NCBI GenBank assembly: GCA_022813625.1
Contig: JAKLMB010000013.1
Coordinates: 1 to 64,000, forward strand
Direction: 5' to 3'
Source of the DNA: Aaosphaeria pasadenensis
Taxonomy: Eukaryota; Ascomycota; Dothideomycetes; Pleosporales
Length of the DNA stretch: 64,000 bases
Positions 34,580 through 44,231 of the stretch are shown in pieces (the first letter of the stretch is position 1; every line of letters begins with the position of its first letter). The position numbers and the translations under genes are program-made. Under the pieces are notes generated by a model. The model did no database searches. It was not told the DNA's origin and saw only the letters and a list, made by a program, of their open reading frames with translations.

Positions 34580-35800
34580 CTACACAGTACGCGATCCACC
34601 ATCGTCTTTGGCCTTCCGTTTCGACCTCGACCTCGAGCTTGCGCTTGCGCCTGTCCTCTTCCTCTTCCTCCCCCTCTCCAAATGCTCATTCCACTTCGCC
34701 GTTGGTTCCCCCCTATCATCAATCATCCCCTCCCTCTGCAGCCTCACAAACTCATCTGGCCTTGTGCGTGCCAGACTCGCGAACCTGGCACTCGAAGTTG
34801 AAGCGGCCGCGAATCCCGCCCTGGAATACTGCGTCTGGTATCCCGGGGAAGAAGGCCGACCTGTGCGGGGCCCGTCGAGGATGGCTGGGAGGGGTGCGTT
34901 CAAGGGACGACCGCCGCCAGTGCGGGGGAAAGTGTTGTCGATGTCTTCGCCTGCAGGTTGGGGTGAGGAGCTGGTAGCTGGCGTGGAGGGTGGGAGGCGA
35001 TGGAGCCAGTTTTTCTGCTTTGCTGCTTTCGTTGATGTTGATGGTGGGTTTGCTGGATTGGCGTTGGGCGTGAAGTTCAGGGACGGGAGTGGTGCCTCCC
35101 GGAGGATGTTGGGGGAACTGGGGGGCCCCAATGAGACTTCGTCCCATTGTTCGTCCTCGCCTTCGTTGTAGAAGTCTTCATCGTCCTCGTAGTATTCTTC
35201 ATCATCTTCATATTCGCCGTTGTTGTAATGATCTTCGTCAGCTTCATGGTCCTCGTGGTCTTCCTTTTCCAATCGCGCCTTCCTATGTGAGCCATCGACA
35301 TGAACTATCACAGAATCTCCATGATTGTGTGCCGCAGTCGTCCTCGACTCCTCCTCACTCAGAGCAACCTCCCTCTTCACACTCTCTTCCTTCCTCATCT
35401 TCCCAGCCCCCTTCCCTTCCCTATCCAAGCGCTCTTTCCTCTCCGCACTTTCCCCAGACCCATCCTGCGGATCTCCAATCTCCAACTCCAGATCACCCAC
35501 ACCACTTCCACCATCTTCCGCATCGAACGCCTCTTCATCTAGCTCCCGCTCTCGCTCCCCTTCCCCTTCCCCTTCCCCTTCCCCTTCCCGCCTGCCGCCG
35601 TCACCGTCACCGTCACCGTCACCATCGCCGCGGTCCTCGTACCCAGGAACCCGAACGAACAATCCAATCACCAAGCAAAAGAACGCGCCGCCAACGGGGA
35701 CAATCAACTCCCACGGCACATCACTCCACGTCTGGACGGGGCCCGCGTAGAAGATAGCGGCTGCGACGACTAAGGCGGAGGAGGTGAGGATGTTCTTCAT
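34580..35800 (-). CDS. low-complexity two-span membrane protein, unknown
   Basis: Starting at the ATG at 35800 the frame encodes 406 residues without introns. Two hydrophobic segments occur near the N-terminus (ILTSSALVVAAAIFYAGPV and ELIVPVGGAFFCLVIGLFV). The rest is hydrophilic: Gly-Asp repeats and Glu-Gly repeats (about residues 58-85) derived from GTCACC and CCCCTT microsatellites on the plus strand, then long acidic stretches (EDDEEYYEDDEDFY). A Pro/Ser-rich region with aromatic patches follows, and the C-terminus is Arg/Lys-rich (RGRKRKRTGAS). The basic tail resembles a nuclear signal but may simply be cytosolic. The start at the upstream GTG was rejected. A similar architecture exists in fungal genomes, but no function is known to me. 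Confidence 0.65.
   Translation of the reverse strand: MKNILTSSALVVAAAIFYAGPVQTWSDVPWELIVPVGGAFFCLVIGLFVRVPGYEDRGDGDGDGDGDGGRREGEGEGEGEGERERELDEEAFDAEDGGSGVGDLELEIGDPQDGSGESAERKERLDREGKGAGKMRKEESVKREVALSEEESRTTAAHNHGDSVIVHVDGSHRKARLEKEDHEDHEADEDHYNNGEYEDDEEYYEDDEDFYNEGEDEQWDEVSLGPPSSPNILREAPLPSLNFTPNANPANPPSTSTKAAKQKNWLHRLPPSTPATSSSPQPAGEDIDNTFPRTGGGRPLNAPLPAILDGPRTGRPSSPGYQTQYSRAGFAAASTSSARFASLARTRPDEFVRLQREGMIDDRGEPTAKWNEHLERGRKRKRTGASASSRSRSKRKAKDDGGSRTV
35557..35627. repeat. CCCCTT and GTCACC coding microsatellites
   Basis: Hexamer runs CCCCTT (35557-35589) and GTCACC (35600-35627) lie inside the preceding gene and encode Glu-Gly and Gly-Asp repeats on the minus strand. Confidence 0.9.
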
Positions 35801-36882
35801 GTTGGCTGTTGGTCCTCGGAGGGGTTTGTCGTAGTGTTTTCTTTGAGGGTTGAACTGTTGTTCGATGGTCTCTCGGAACACTCTGCCTTGCTTTTGTTTC
35901 GGTCTTGGGTGGTGGGAGGATGATGGGTTGGGGATGTGTATGTGCTTGGAATGAAAAGATGGAAATGAGGGAGGGGGTTGTGGGTTGTTTATGTTAACAA
36001 GAGAAGAAGTTGAAAGAGGAGGGAATGTCCGGGGGGATATGTTTGTATTTGTGTTTCCAGGTGTTTTGTTTCCGAACGGGAGTTTTTATAGAGGGTTGGT
36101 GAGGTGTGCACGGGTCCGGAGGCTGATACACGTGGGAGGGAATGTCTTGTTCACGGACGGATTTAGCTCTGGATGGTGTGCACAATGGGAGCGCGCTGAA
36201 AGCACGGGGCATGGAAATTGTCCGATTTCTGAGGAAGACATAAAAGCGTGAGTCTTGTGCGCTATCGCTTGAGTGTGCAAAGAATAGGCAGGTTGAGTTG
36301 AGGCGGCTCTGGATGGCAGAGTGTGCTCTTTGCGTGTCAAACGATAGTTCTAGAGACTGCGGGAATATCTGGGATCTCATTTGGTGTTAACGTATCGAAA
36401 CTTGCATTTGACTGTGTTGGTTCTAGTCGTTGTTCTACCGATAGATTTGTTTGTGCTTTGGCAGTGAATGCATGCGGTTCTCCGCGCTATCTCCATCTGT
36501 CTCAGAGCACGGCGATGCAGACCCATCCAACCGAAACCTTTCCAATACCAGAAGCCACACGTGCTGCCTATAAAGATGAATAAAGCAATCACACAGTCCG
36601 CACAAAAAGCAAAGAAGAAAATCATCTTCTACCTCTACTCCCACCCTCAACCACCAGGACGCTCCTCTTCAAGCAAAATCAAGGAAGAAAATCATCTTCC
36701 ATCTCCACTCCCACCCCTCTTCAAGCCAAAGGAAGGAAGAGAATCATCTTCTATCTTCACTCCTACCCTCAACGAGCAGGACGATCCTCTTCAAGCAAGA
36801 CAAGGAAGAAAATCATCTTCCATCTCCAATCCCACCTTCAACCAGCAAGACGCTCCTCGTCAAGCAAAAGCAAATCTCGGAA
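35801..36882. other. non-coding stretch with a degenerate repeat
   Basis: About 1.1 kb including the promoter of the low-complexity membrane protein gene. A plus-strand open frame (36468-36920) spans the tandem repeat below. It does not keep a repeated peptide in register, so it is not called. Confidence 0.5.
36615..36875. repeat. imperfect 70-nt tandem repeat, 4 copies
   Basis: Units begin AAGAAAATCATCTTC or AAGAGAATCATCTTC at 36615, 36685, 36737 and 36806, and continue with CCATCTCCACTCCCACC-like and CTTCAAGCAA-like parts. Spacings are 70, 52 and 69 nt; the second unit lacks about 18 nt. Confidence 0.85.
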
Positions 36883-37092
36883 ATGAACTTCTCAATTCCT
36901 ACCATCATGGACATGGGTGAAATGGCCATTGTGATGGCGTTGACGGTCTGGTTTGTTAGCCTTGTCTATCGAACTATGGACGTTGTCGATAGGCAAATGA
37001 GGGAGCCCGACCGCCGTGTCATTGCAGTGATCTACGATAGGGACGGCGAGGGCGAGGCCGAATATTACGACGGCTTTTTATGGTTCATTTGA
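36883..37092 (+). CDS. small single-span membrane protein, unknown
   Basis: A 69-residue open frame with one hydrophobic segment (MGEMAIVMALTVWFVSLVY, about residues 11-29) followed by a charged tail with Asp, Arg and Glu and a hydrophobic end (GFLWFI). It resembles the size and layout of the other short frames in 33-37 kb. No family was recognised. It could also be a chance frame. Confidence 0.35.
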   Translation: MNFSIPTIMDMGEMAIVMALTVWFVSLVYRTMDVVDRQMREPDRRVIAVIYDRDGEGEAEYYDGFLWFI

Positions 37093-37395
37093 TCCGGCAC
37101 GACATAGCTTGGGCCAGAGACGGAAACCAATGCATGGAATCACTTCTGGGCTTCTGGGGAGAGCTGAGGACCATTGAGTTCTGAAGGAGAAAGGTCTTAG
37201 GGGAGGAGCGGATACGATATCAACAGTGTTCGAAGATGGAGAATTGAGTTTGAAAGTGCCGTGAGCACGGCTGTGTTGTGGAAATAATTGGCATTGTCAA
37301 AATGCTATATACAAGAATTGAACTCCTTCGTCGTCTTCGACTACTTCTCCCTCCACTCCGTTTTGTGACTTGACGTTCATGTTTTATCGTGTAAC
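37093..37395. other. spacer before the pectin lyase gene
   Basis: A 303-bp 3' flanking region of the pectin lyase gene, with nothing recognised. Confidence 0.5.
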
Positions 37396-38597
37396 TCATA
37401 GCTTGCCAACACCAGCATTCGCCTTGACACTCGCGGCGACCTCGCTGGCAGGCACGGGAGTGACACCCTCCCCCTTCGCATCGCCCAAGAAGCTGGTCTC
37501 GGAGCCAGTCAAGGTGCCACTGCCGGAGAGAACATTGACCTCGCACTTGTAGCCGAGCGGGCTCTCGCAAGCAGCGGCGGTCTGGGCATCCTGAGGAGCG
37601 AACATCTTGCTGTCGCCGTCCTCGATCGGCTTCTTGACCTTCTCGAAGACGTTACCCTCTGCGATGACGCGGCCGTTCTCCTCGGCGGCGATGCTGAAAG
37701 CGTGGCCTGAGTTGTCGTAGAAGTAGTTGTTGACAGCGTGCAGCAATGTGCCCTCTCCTGTGCCTCCGACCTTAGGGGAACGGCCCGAGGTGTGGTGGAC
37801 ATAGTTGTTTTGGAAGGTGATCTTGTCGCCCTGGCCGATGAGGAGGAGGGCCCAGTAGTGTCGGTTGTCACAGCTGGCGCTCCAGCTGGTGTTGCCGTCG
37901 ATCTCAGTGTTAGAGATCGTGATGCCGTTAGAAGGTTCGTAGCCCGAGACGATGTGTTGGCGGCCGATGAGGGAGGTCTTCACGTGGTCGGTCCAGATCT
38001 GGCCTCCGGCTCCGACGATGGTGATGGCATCTCCTCCCCAGATGTATTGAGGGTTGAGCTCCGTGATGTGGACGTTTTGGATGATGACGTTCTTAGCTCC
38101 GTTGGCGATGCGGAGACCCTTGCCACGAATGACTCCTGAAGTGCCCTCGCCGACGATGGACTTGTTGGATCCTACGTTGATGGCGGATGTTCCAGCCTTG
38201 TCGTAGGTGACGGAAACAGTGGGCTGGCCGTTGCACCTAAAAGTAGATGTTAGCAGTGGCGAATATTTTCAAAGTATACGTGAGTAACGAACCAGTTTGC
38301 TCCGTTAATTGCGTCCTGACCTCCATTGCCAGGGCATGTGTTGGAAGCAGGTCGGCACCCATCCTCAGTGACCTCGCCTTCGCTGCCTATATAGTTGAAT
38401 TCCTTCTGGAGAATGATGACGCGGGGCTCGTTGTCCGTGAGATAGCCGGTCAATTCTTTGATATCATTTGGGTAAACGGGTTCGGCAGAACCACCACCTG
38501 TGGTTCCCTTTGCGAATCCGAATGCTTCGCCGACAACACCTGCTGCTGCGACCTGGCTAGCAAAAAGGGAAAGGATGAGCGATTGTGAGAGATACAT
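37396..38597 (-). CDS. secreted pectin lyase (polysaccharide lyase family 1)
   Basis: Exons 38597-38293 and 38236-37396 encode 381 residues, the usual length. A signal peptide (LSQSLILSLFASQVAAA) precedes the mature start GVVGEAFGFAKGTTGG. Family-1 parallel beta-helix motifs follow: TYDKAGTSAINVGSNKS, GVIRGKGLRIANGAKNVIIQ, YIWGGDAITI, IWTDHVKTSLIGRQHIVSG, where the Arg of GRQHIV is the catalytic base position, and TLLHAVNNYFYDNSGHAF. These match fungal pectin lyases such as Aspergillus PelA/PelB rather than calcium-dependent pectate lyases. It cleaves methylated pectin by beta-elimination outside the cell. Cysteines are paired as in the family (for example C in NTCPGN and NWC). It is a plant cell-wall degrading enzyme. 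Regulation is not visible. Confidence 0.95.
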
Positions 38598-39654
38598 GAT
38601 GAAGGATTGGTCGTCGGACAAAAACGAATGACTGCCTGCAGAAAGGTCGAAGCAAAGAAGAAAACGAACGAATAAGATAGAATGGCTACCAATGATGGGC
38701 GTATATAGATTTCTTATATGTACAATACGTATGTCGATTGTGGGGTGCTCCATTGCTCGGAGACATGTCCCATATAGACTTGGTGTGCGTACCACAGTGA
38801 CCCAACATTGCGCATGGTAGCAATGGCTTCCTCACAAAAGGTATCCAGGCGCACGCTATGTCACCCCTATATTCACGATAATTCCCATATTTGCGGGGCC
38901 TTTACCACTTCAGGTGCAACTCACTACCTAAAAGACGGTTCTCGGTGCCGTTGACCTGGTCCCTAGATGTTTCGAAATGATTGTATGGGATCATTGGTTA
39001 ATGATCGACACTAGGGTTTGATGTTTCAAGTGATCAACGGCGGGTTTTGCCATCGACACTCGGCCCACTGACATGCAATTGCGAGCAATGCGCATTGCTG
39101 TCTCATTTGTTTGGAACTGGGGAACTCGTGGTTGACGATAATTTCTCCGAAGTTAAACGCTATTGCGTGCGTGCAAAGCGATGACAGCAGATGACAGGAC
39201 GGCATAGGCCAAAGCTTACAAAAACCATAATAACCAAACTCAATCCCCCTTGAGATATAGTGAGTAGATGTGAGATCCACTAGTCCTGGCTTTAAATAAT
39301 GTCCCCGCAGTGGGTGTAAGAATATGCGAACATCGTAATTCAAGAACCCTGCTCTGCACAGAACAAACTGACCCAGAGCCATTGGAAAAGTTCCGGAAAG
39401 ATCTTCCGCGTAGAATGTCCTGTTTAGGGATGCTTTTCATTCCTCCTTCTCGGCACTTCTTGTGCAAGTATTCGTGTCGGATAGTACACCTAATAATGCC
39501 CATGTCTAAACCGATTCACCATTCTCTGTGGTAGGCCTGCAGACCAACGCTTGCGTGGTTGTGGAGGACTGGACCTTCTTTACCAATGATGCGAAGAGGT
39601 GGTTATTGATAATTCGTGGATTTGTATGCGTATCGTTGCGATCCGTATGCGTTT
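38598..39654. promoter_or_regulatory. pectin lyase promoter region and 3' flank of membrane protein gene
   Basis: About 1.06 kb upstream of the pectin lyase gene. No credible gene. Binding sites for carbon or pH regulators could exist but were not assigned. Confidence 0.5.
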
Positions 39655-41029
39655 TCAAGGGGGGTTGCGAGGCGACGGTAGGTCTCTGGACTGATTGCTT
39701 CTGGAGCGGGAAAGATCCCTCAGGGCCTGCGCATAATCACCTTCGGTAGTTCTGTTTGAAAGGCGTCCTGCTCTCCAATCGGGGTCAAAACGATCACGCT
39801 CCATCTCACGATAATGCGCACTTTCCATACGAGTAAGATCTGACGCATTAAGAGCACTAGGCACAAGATCCTCCGGCCCTATATTGCTTTCGGAAGTGTC
39901 ATGACGCGGAAACCCCGGAGACACGACAGAGTCGCGATGAATAGACTGTATATGGTCGATCTCCATTCCTGGGAAGCGCGCTGAGTCGACATAGTCCCCG
40001 TCCGGACTCGGAAATGTTGCTGCCGGCCGTCTTTGCGATTCTTGTTCAATTTGTTCCCATGTTTTGACGAGGCTACTGTTGTTCCTAACGCGACGGTCGG
40101 AGGTATCCTGGGAGTAGCTGCCCATACGACTCAGCTTATATGCTCGCAGCCGATCTAAAGCAGTCTTGAAGTCGTCAAGAACAACCATATCTGTTAGGCA
40201 TTTGAAGACGAAAGCCAGCTTCCAAAATGGGTTAATTCCCACTGGGAGGGAGGTTTGGAACGCGCCAGTGACGGAGCAAATGTCCAATACCAAGAATATG
40301 ATGCTCATAATCATAGCACCGAGCATGATTCCAAAGCGTGGGGATATTCTGATGATTTCCTTCACGCTCAACTCATATTGGGTCATGATGATCCAAAACA
40401 GATAGACAGTCACGAATATCCACCAAGGGTCCCGACAGAGAGCTTCCCATGGTCGAGTTCTGACGAAGATATCGTTGATCCCATGGAAGTAAGTGAAGTT
40501 TGCGTAGATCTCCAGTATCCAGTAGCCGAGAGAGAGAATGACAGTGCCAATGAAAAACAGGCTGACCGGTTTGGAGAGGAAGGGTTTGATCTTCAACCAA
40601 GAGATTACGTTATGGAGCACCCAGGACATGTTGAGAAAGATGGCACTGACGGAAAGCCACCACGCGTACACGGGGCTTCTGAAAAACAGCCAGAAGCCTT
40701 GCCAGATTCCCAGGATCAACTGTGACCGATTAGCGCTCGACTGCGAAATTTCAGTGTGCCTTTGCATACCTCGAGCAGAATCAGCTGTAAAGCAATGTCA
40801 GTGGTAGCACGCATAAAATTTTCCGAAAGGATCCTACCTTATGGAGAAGCACGCCGCGGCGCATATTTGCCATCGTAATCACGGACATGATGATCAGGCT
40901 TCCTACTAGATAGCCTTGACTCCATGCCTCTAGAATGAGTGCATCAGGATCTTGCGGTTTGGGGACCATCTCGCGGCGTAGTTCCAGGAAGTGCGAGGAA
41001 GGCCCTTTCGCAGAATTTATAGGGCTCAT
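39655..41029 (-). CDS. fungal multi-span integral membrane protein, unknown function
   Basis: Exons 41029-40838, 40784-40770 and 40719-39655 encode 423 residues. The middle exon is only 15 nt (residues LILLE) between introns of 53 and 50 nt. The protein has about seven hydrophobic segments, including YLVGSLIIMSVITMANM, WLSVSAIFLNMSWVLHNVI, SLFFIGTVILSLGYWILEI, WIFVTVYLFWIIM and IMLGAMIMSIIFLVLDI. It then has the block FWKLAFVFKCLTDMVVLDDF and a Ser/Arg-rich soluble tail of about 120 residues. The layout and the FWKLAFVFK block match a widespread fungal membrane protein group without assigned function. The start ATG at 41029 is the first in frame; a TTG farther upstream was not used. If the 15-nt exon is skipped the frame still holds. 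Confidence 0.75.
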
Positions 41030-42254
41030 GCTGTTGAGAAGTGCCGAGACTATCGAACCAGGGACGGTCAATTGTGATGTCAGTGGTTGATCAGTCTATA
41101 ATCATTCTCGCGCTTGGTAGTGACTCCCCGCGACGACGGAGCTGCAGCATTTATGAGTATAGAACCTTGATAGAAGAGAAGATGAGGATCGATGAATGAG
41201 ATGTAAGATGTAGGATGCGGGAGAACGGGCTTGTTACTCTTCTCCATCTTTACTCCGCAAATTTGAGAACGCGGAGGCGTTTTCTCACAGGCGGCGAGTG
41301 TGCACGCCACGACAGCTAAACAACGATTCACAGAGGAGCTGTACGCCGTACCTTTCCTTGCTGGTACTGGCCCGTTACTTGTCCATGGTGGTGGCGTCCC
41401 CTTCCTAGTGTCCGGTGACGCCGGGGTGGTTCTCGTCTTTAGCCAGGCCAGGCCACCCTTTTGGTGACAACTCGTACCAAGCAGCGACAAAGGACTAGAA
41501 TGGGAACGTATCATGCGTCGATCAGTTAGCGGTCGGCCGTTTAATCCGACCGCGCATGGTTCGACACGATTTTTGGAGCGAGCGCATAGGCTTCCTAGTC
41601 GGTCCGCGAACTACTCGTAACGTTATTGCCATCAGGCGAGAGTTGGGACGGGACAGTTCCGTGTCGACCTCGGCCCAATCAACGAGAATGTGAGGACGCG
41701 CATGAACAACGACACTTCGGCCTTGAAACCCAAAAACATACTTTTATTATTATTATTGCTACATGTTCCCCAATTTGTATTCAGCGCCAGGCTTGAAAGG
41801 GGGAAAGGTCTCCGCCCGATTGTTGCAGCATATATGTGCTGAAGTATAGCCACGAAGCACAGTCACAAAACGTCCCGACACTGCATGTCTACGCCCGCCG
41901 TACTCGTACATAATACAACGTAGGTACATGCAACGTACATACAGAGCTGTGGAATCCCTGTGTTTGTAGGCGAACGCGTGGAACCGCACACATGGAACCC
42001 TTGCTCCTATCAAACGATGTTATGGACGATCATGAGTGGACCATCATTGGCGAAAATTGTCTTTGGAAATGTGATTCCCATGATAGTCAAAACTAGCCAA
42101 CTTCGATTGTACGCAGGTTCGGTGCGAAAATGGCGAATTGTGTTAGTTTCTTGGTTTGAATGTTACCTTCTGCCTCACCCACTTGCACTCTGTTCTCGTC
42201 ATGTTACTGCGGGCTGCTGCGTCTTGTGCGCGAGATGAGGTGAGCTCCAGCTTC
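41030..42254. other. non-coding stretch between two minus-strand genes
   Basis: About 1.2 kb. An open frame at 41080-41514 (minus) is Pro/Thr-rich without domains and probably lies in the leader of the membrane protein gene. AT-rich TTATTATTAT is at 41743. Nothing else recognised. Confidence 0.5.
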
Positions 42255-43782
42255 TCACACCGCACCTCCCTCACAGCTCTTGCTGTGCAGCTCTTGCTGT
42301 GGAGGCTTCAATCCGTAATCAATCATCAGGTCCATGATTCTGGTTGTTCGCTTCCTTTTTGCCTCTCGAAATACACGTTCCACGTCCTCTGGCCACTTCT
42401 CAACGTGTTCAGCACCAAATCCATTGTCAAGGAACAAACGTACAATCTCGGTATGACCTCTTCTTATGACATGCGCCATAAGTTCCATGTAGCCATAAAA
42501 TCCGTCGCGGCATGGATAAACACTTATGCCAGCATCTATCAATGTTTGGGAGATCCGCAGCCAGCCCCGTCTTGCTGCCTCACCTAAAGCCTGTGTAGTG
42601 GGTGTCGCACCGCGAGTGAGCAAATAGCAAACAACGTTGTACTGTCCACATTTGGCTGCTAGTTCCAGCGAGTTGCCATAATGATATCCAATGTTAGTCA
42701 TGAATATTCCTTTGCATTCGTAAAATCTGGGGTGTATTCTGCAATTCAGCTTTGCACCTTGATTGATAGCGTACTTGACAAAATGGATACGGCCATGGTG
42801 AGCTGCTACCATGAGAACCGCAGTCAGTAAATCATTTGGGCATGATGTCGCTGGTGCATGACCTTTGTGGTGGTGCGCAAATCTTTTCTCCATCCCAAAC
42901 GCCATGATCTTCTGAAAAACATCGAAATTCCCCACTGCCGTTGCTCGTAGCAGACAGAATTCTAAATTTCTTTTACTGTGATTTGTTCTGATGAGAGAGT
43001 ATAGGATCAAAGCATCGTTCCTGTTCCATGAATTGGGCCAATTGGCAGCATTCCAGATGCAGCCTTCTTTTATCAACATTGCAGCGATCTCAGGGTGGCC
43101 TCCTGCTACAGCGTATTGAAGCGCTCCTTGACCATTGTGTACGGATGGACCTCGTGGCACGCGCATCTCGCCTGTGGATTGGAGCCTTTCAAAATGCTTT
43201 CGTAAAACCATCCTCATACCGTTAAGCCGCTCGGCCACTACTGGAAGGCCCAGATATGCAGCTGCGTGAAGATAGTTGATGTGAGAGTCTGCATTTCTCT
43301 TGGAGAACATGTATGGCCTTAAGATATTTCCGATCATACTAGACCCGCTCGTTTGAACTACGCATCTACAAAGAGATTTGAGTAGTTCTTCTTTGGTGCC
43401 TTGCAGGTGTGGTGCTTGCTCCACGATGTAATCAAGAGTAGTATGCAAGGTAACACCAACTTCGTGGAAGTTCCTATTGCTTAACGTCACATGATGTAGA
43501 AGGTATCTCAAAAGTAGGTTTTCGTGAACACGAAGTGAGGGTCTTGTTTCGAAGTACCTCTTCCGACAAAGTAATAAGACGATAAAGTCATCAAAGACGC
43601 CTATTACAATGCATGAGACGAGAGTTGTGTATGGTGGGGTGTGAATGACGTGACTTACGGCAAGTAGAGCGGATCATGACTGTTTGTTCGAATCCATTTA
43701 GTTGCATACATGTTTGTATGATCAGATCGAACAAATCTGCAGGTAGATCAAGTAATCTGCATATTGGCGTATCGACATTCAT
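42255..43782 (-). CDS. ankyrin-repeat protein with F-box-like N-terminus
   Basis: Exons 43782-43659 and 43600-42255 give 489 residues (58-nt intron). The N-terminus CRLLDLPADLFDLIIQTCM resembles a fungal F-box start, but the whole domain is not clear. From about residue 140 onward there are degenerate ankyrin repeats: ALQYAVAGGHPEIAAMLIKE, VLMVAAHHGRIHFVKYAINQ, SLELAAKCGQYNVVCYLLTR, LGEAARRGWLRISQTLIDAG and MAHVIRRGHTEIVRLFLDNG. The function is probably protein binding, possibly as a ubiquitin ligase adaptor if the F-box is real. The ATG at 43782 was chosen because the earlier in-frame codon is TTG. Such proteins form large, variable families in filamentous ascomycetes. Confidence 0.8.
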
Positions 43783-44231
43783 GTTGACAAGAGAGGGGAG
43801 AAAAGATATTAACTTGGGAATTCTCCGATTAGAGTCGATCAACTGCTTGCATCGGAAAGACTACAAGTAGGATGACTGTACTGAAGTCTCAGAAAAAGGA
43901 AGCATTTTGAGTAGAAATGAGTCGAAGTGAGTCTGTGGTAGGTTGTTGTATTCGGGGTGTCGTGCTGGGGGATGTTGCCTGAAAGTAGTGGATGAATGGT
44001 ACTTGTATTTGTACGTAATTAGTTAGGGTGTGTAGGTACCTAATGTATTGCTCCTGCTAGGTAGGGATCTTGACCCTTGCCCGCTCAGCCCGCTCATTAA
44101 TTGGTGGGGCAAAACATGCCCCGCTGACATCAACCAACAGCTTCAAAAAGGGTTCGTAGCTCGACTTCGAAAACATCTACTGTGTAGAACCCCCGTCATC
44201 ATTTCTGGCATATACAATATCGCTATCCACA
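43783..44231. promoter_or_regulatory. divergent promoter, ankyrin gene / eIF2D gene
   Basis: A 449-bp region between divergent genes. It contains a GGTACC palindrome near 44034. No factor site can be assigned. Confidence 0.5.

Noticed and set aside
34485..35757. Long plus-strand open frames of about 220 codons
   Set aside because: They are antisense to the low-complexity membrane protein gene; their Pro/Ser-rich and Arg/His-rich content is the mirror of its acidic repeats.
36468..36920. 150-codon open frame through the 70-nt repeat
   Set aside because: The repeat is not translated in a constant register, so the peptide shows no repeating units.
41080..41514. 144-codon minus-strand open frame upstream of the membrane protein gene
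   Set aside because: Pro/Thr-rich with no domain; it overlaps the likely leader of the gene at 41029 and has no splice link to it.
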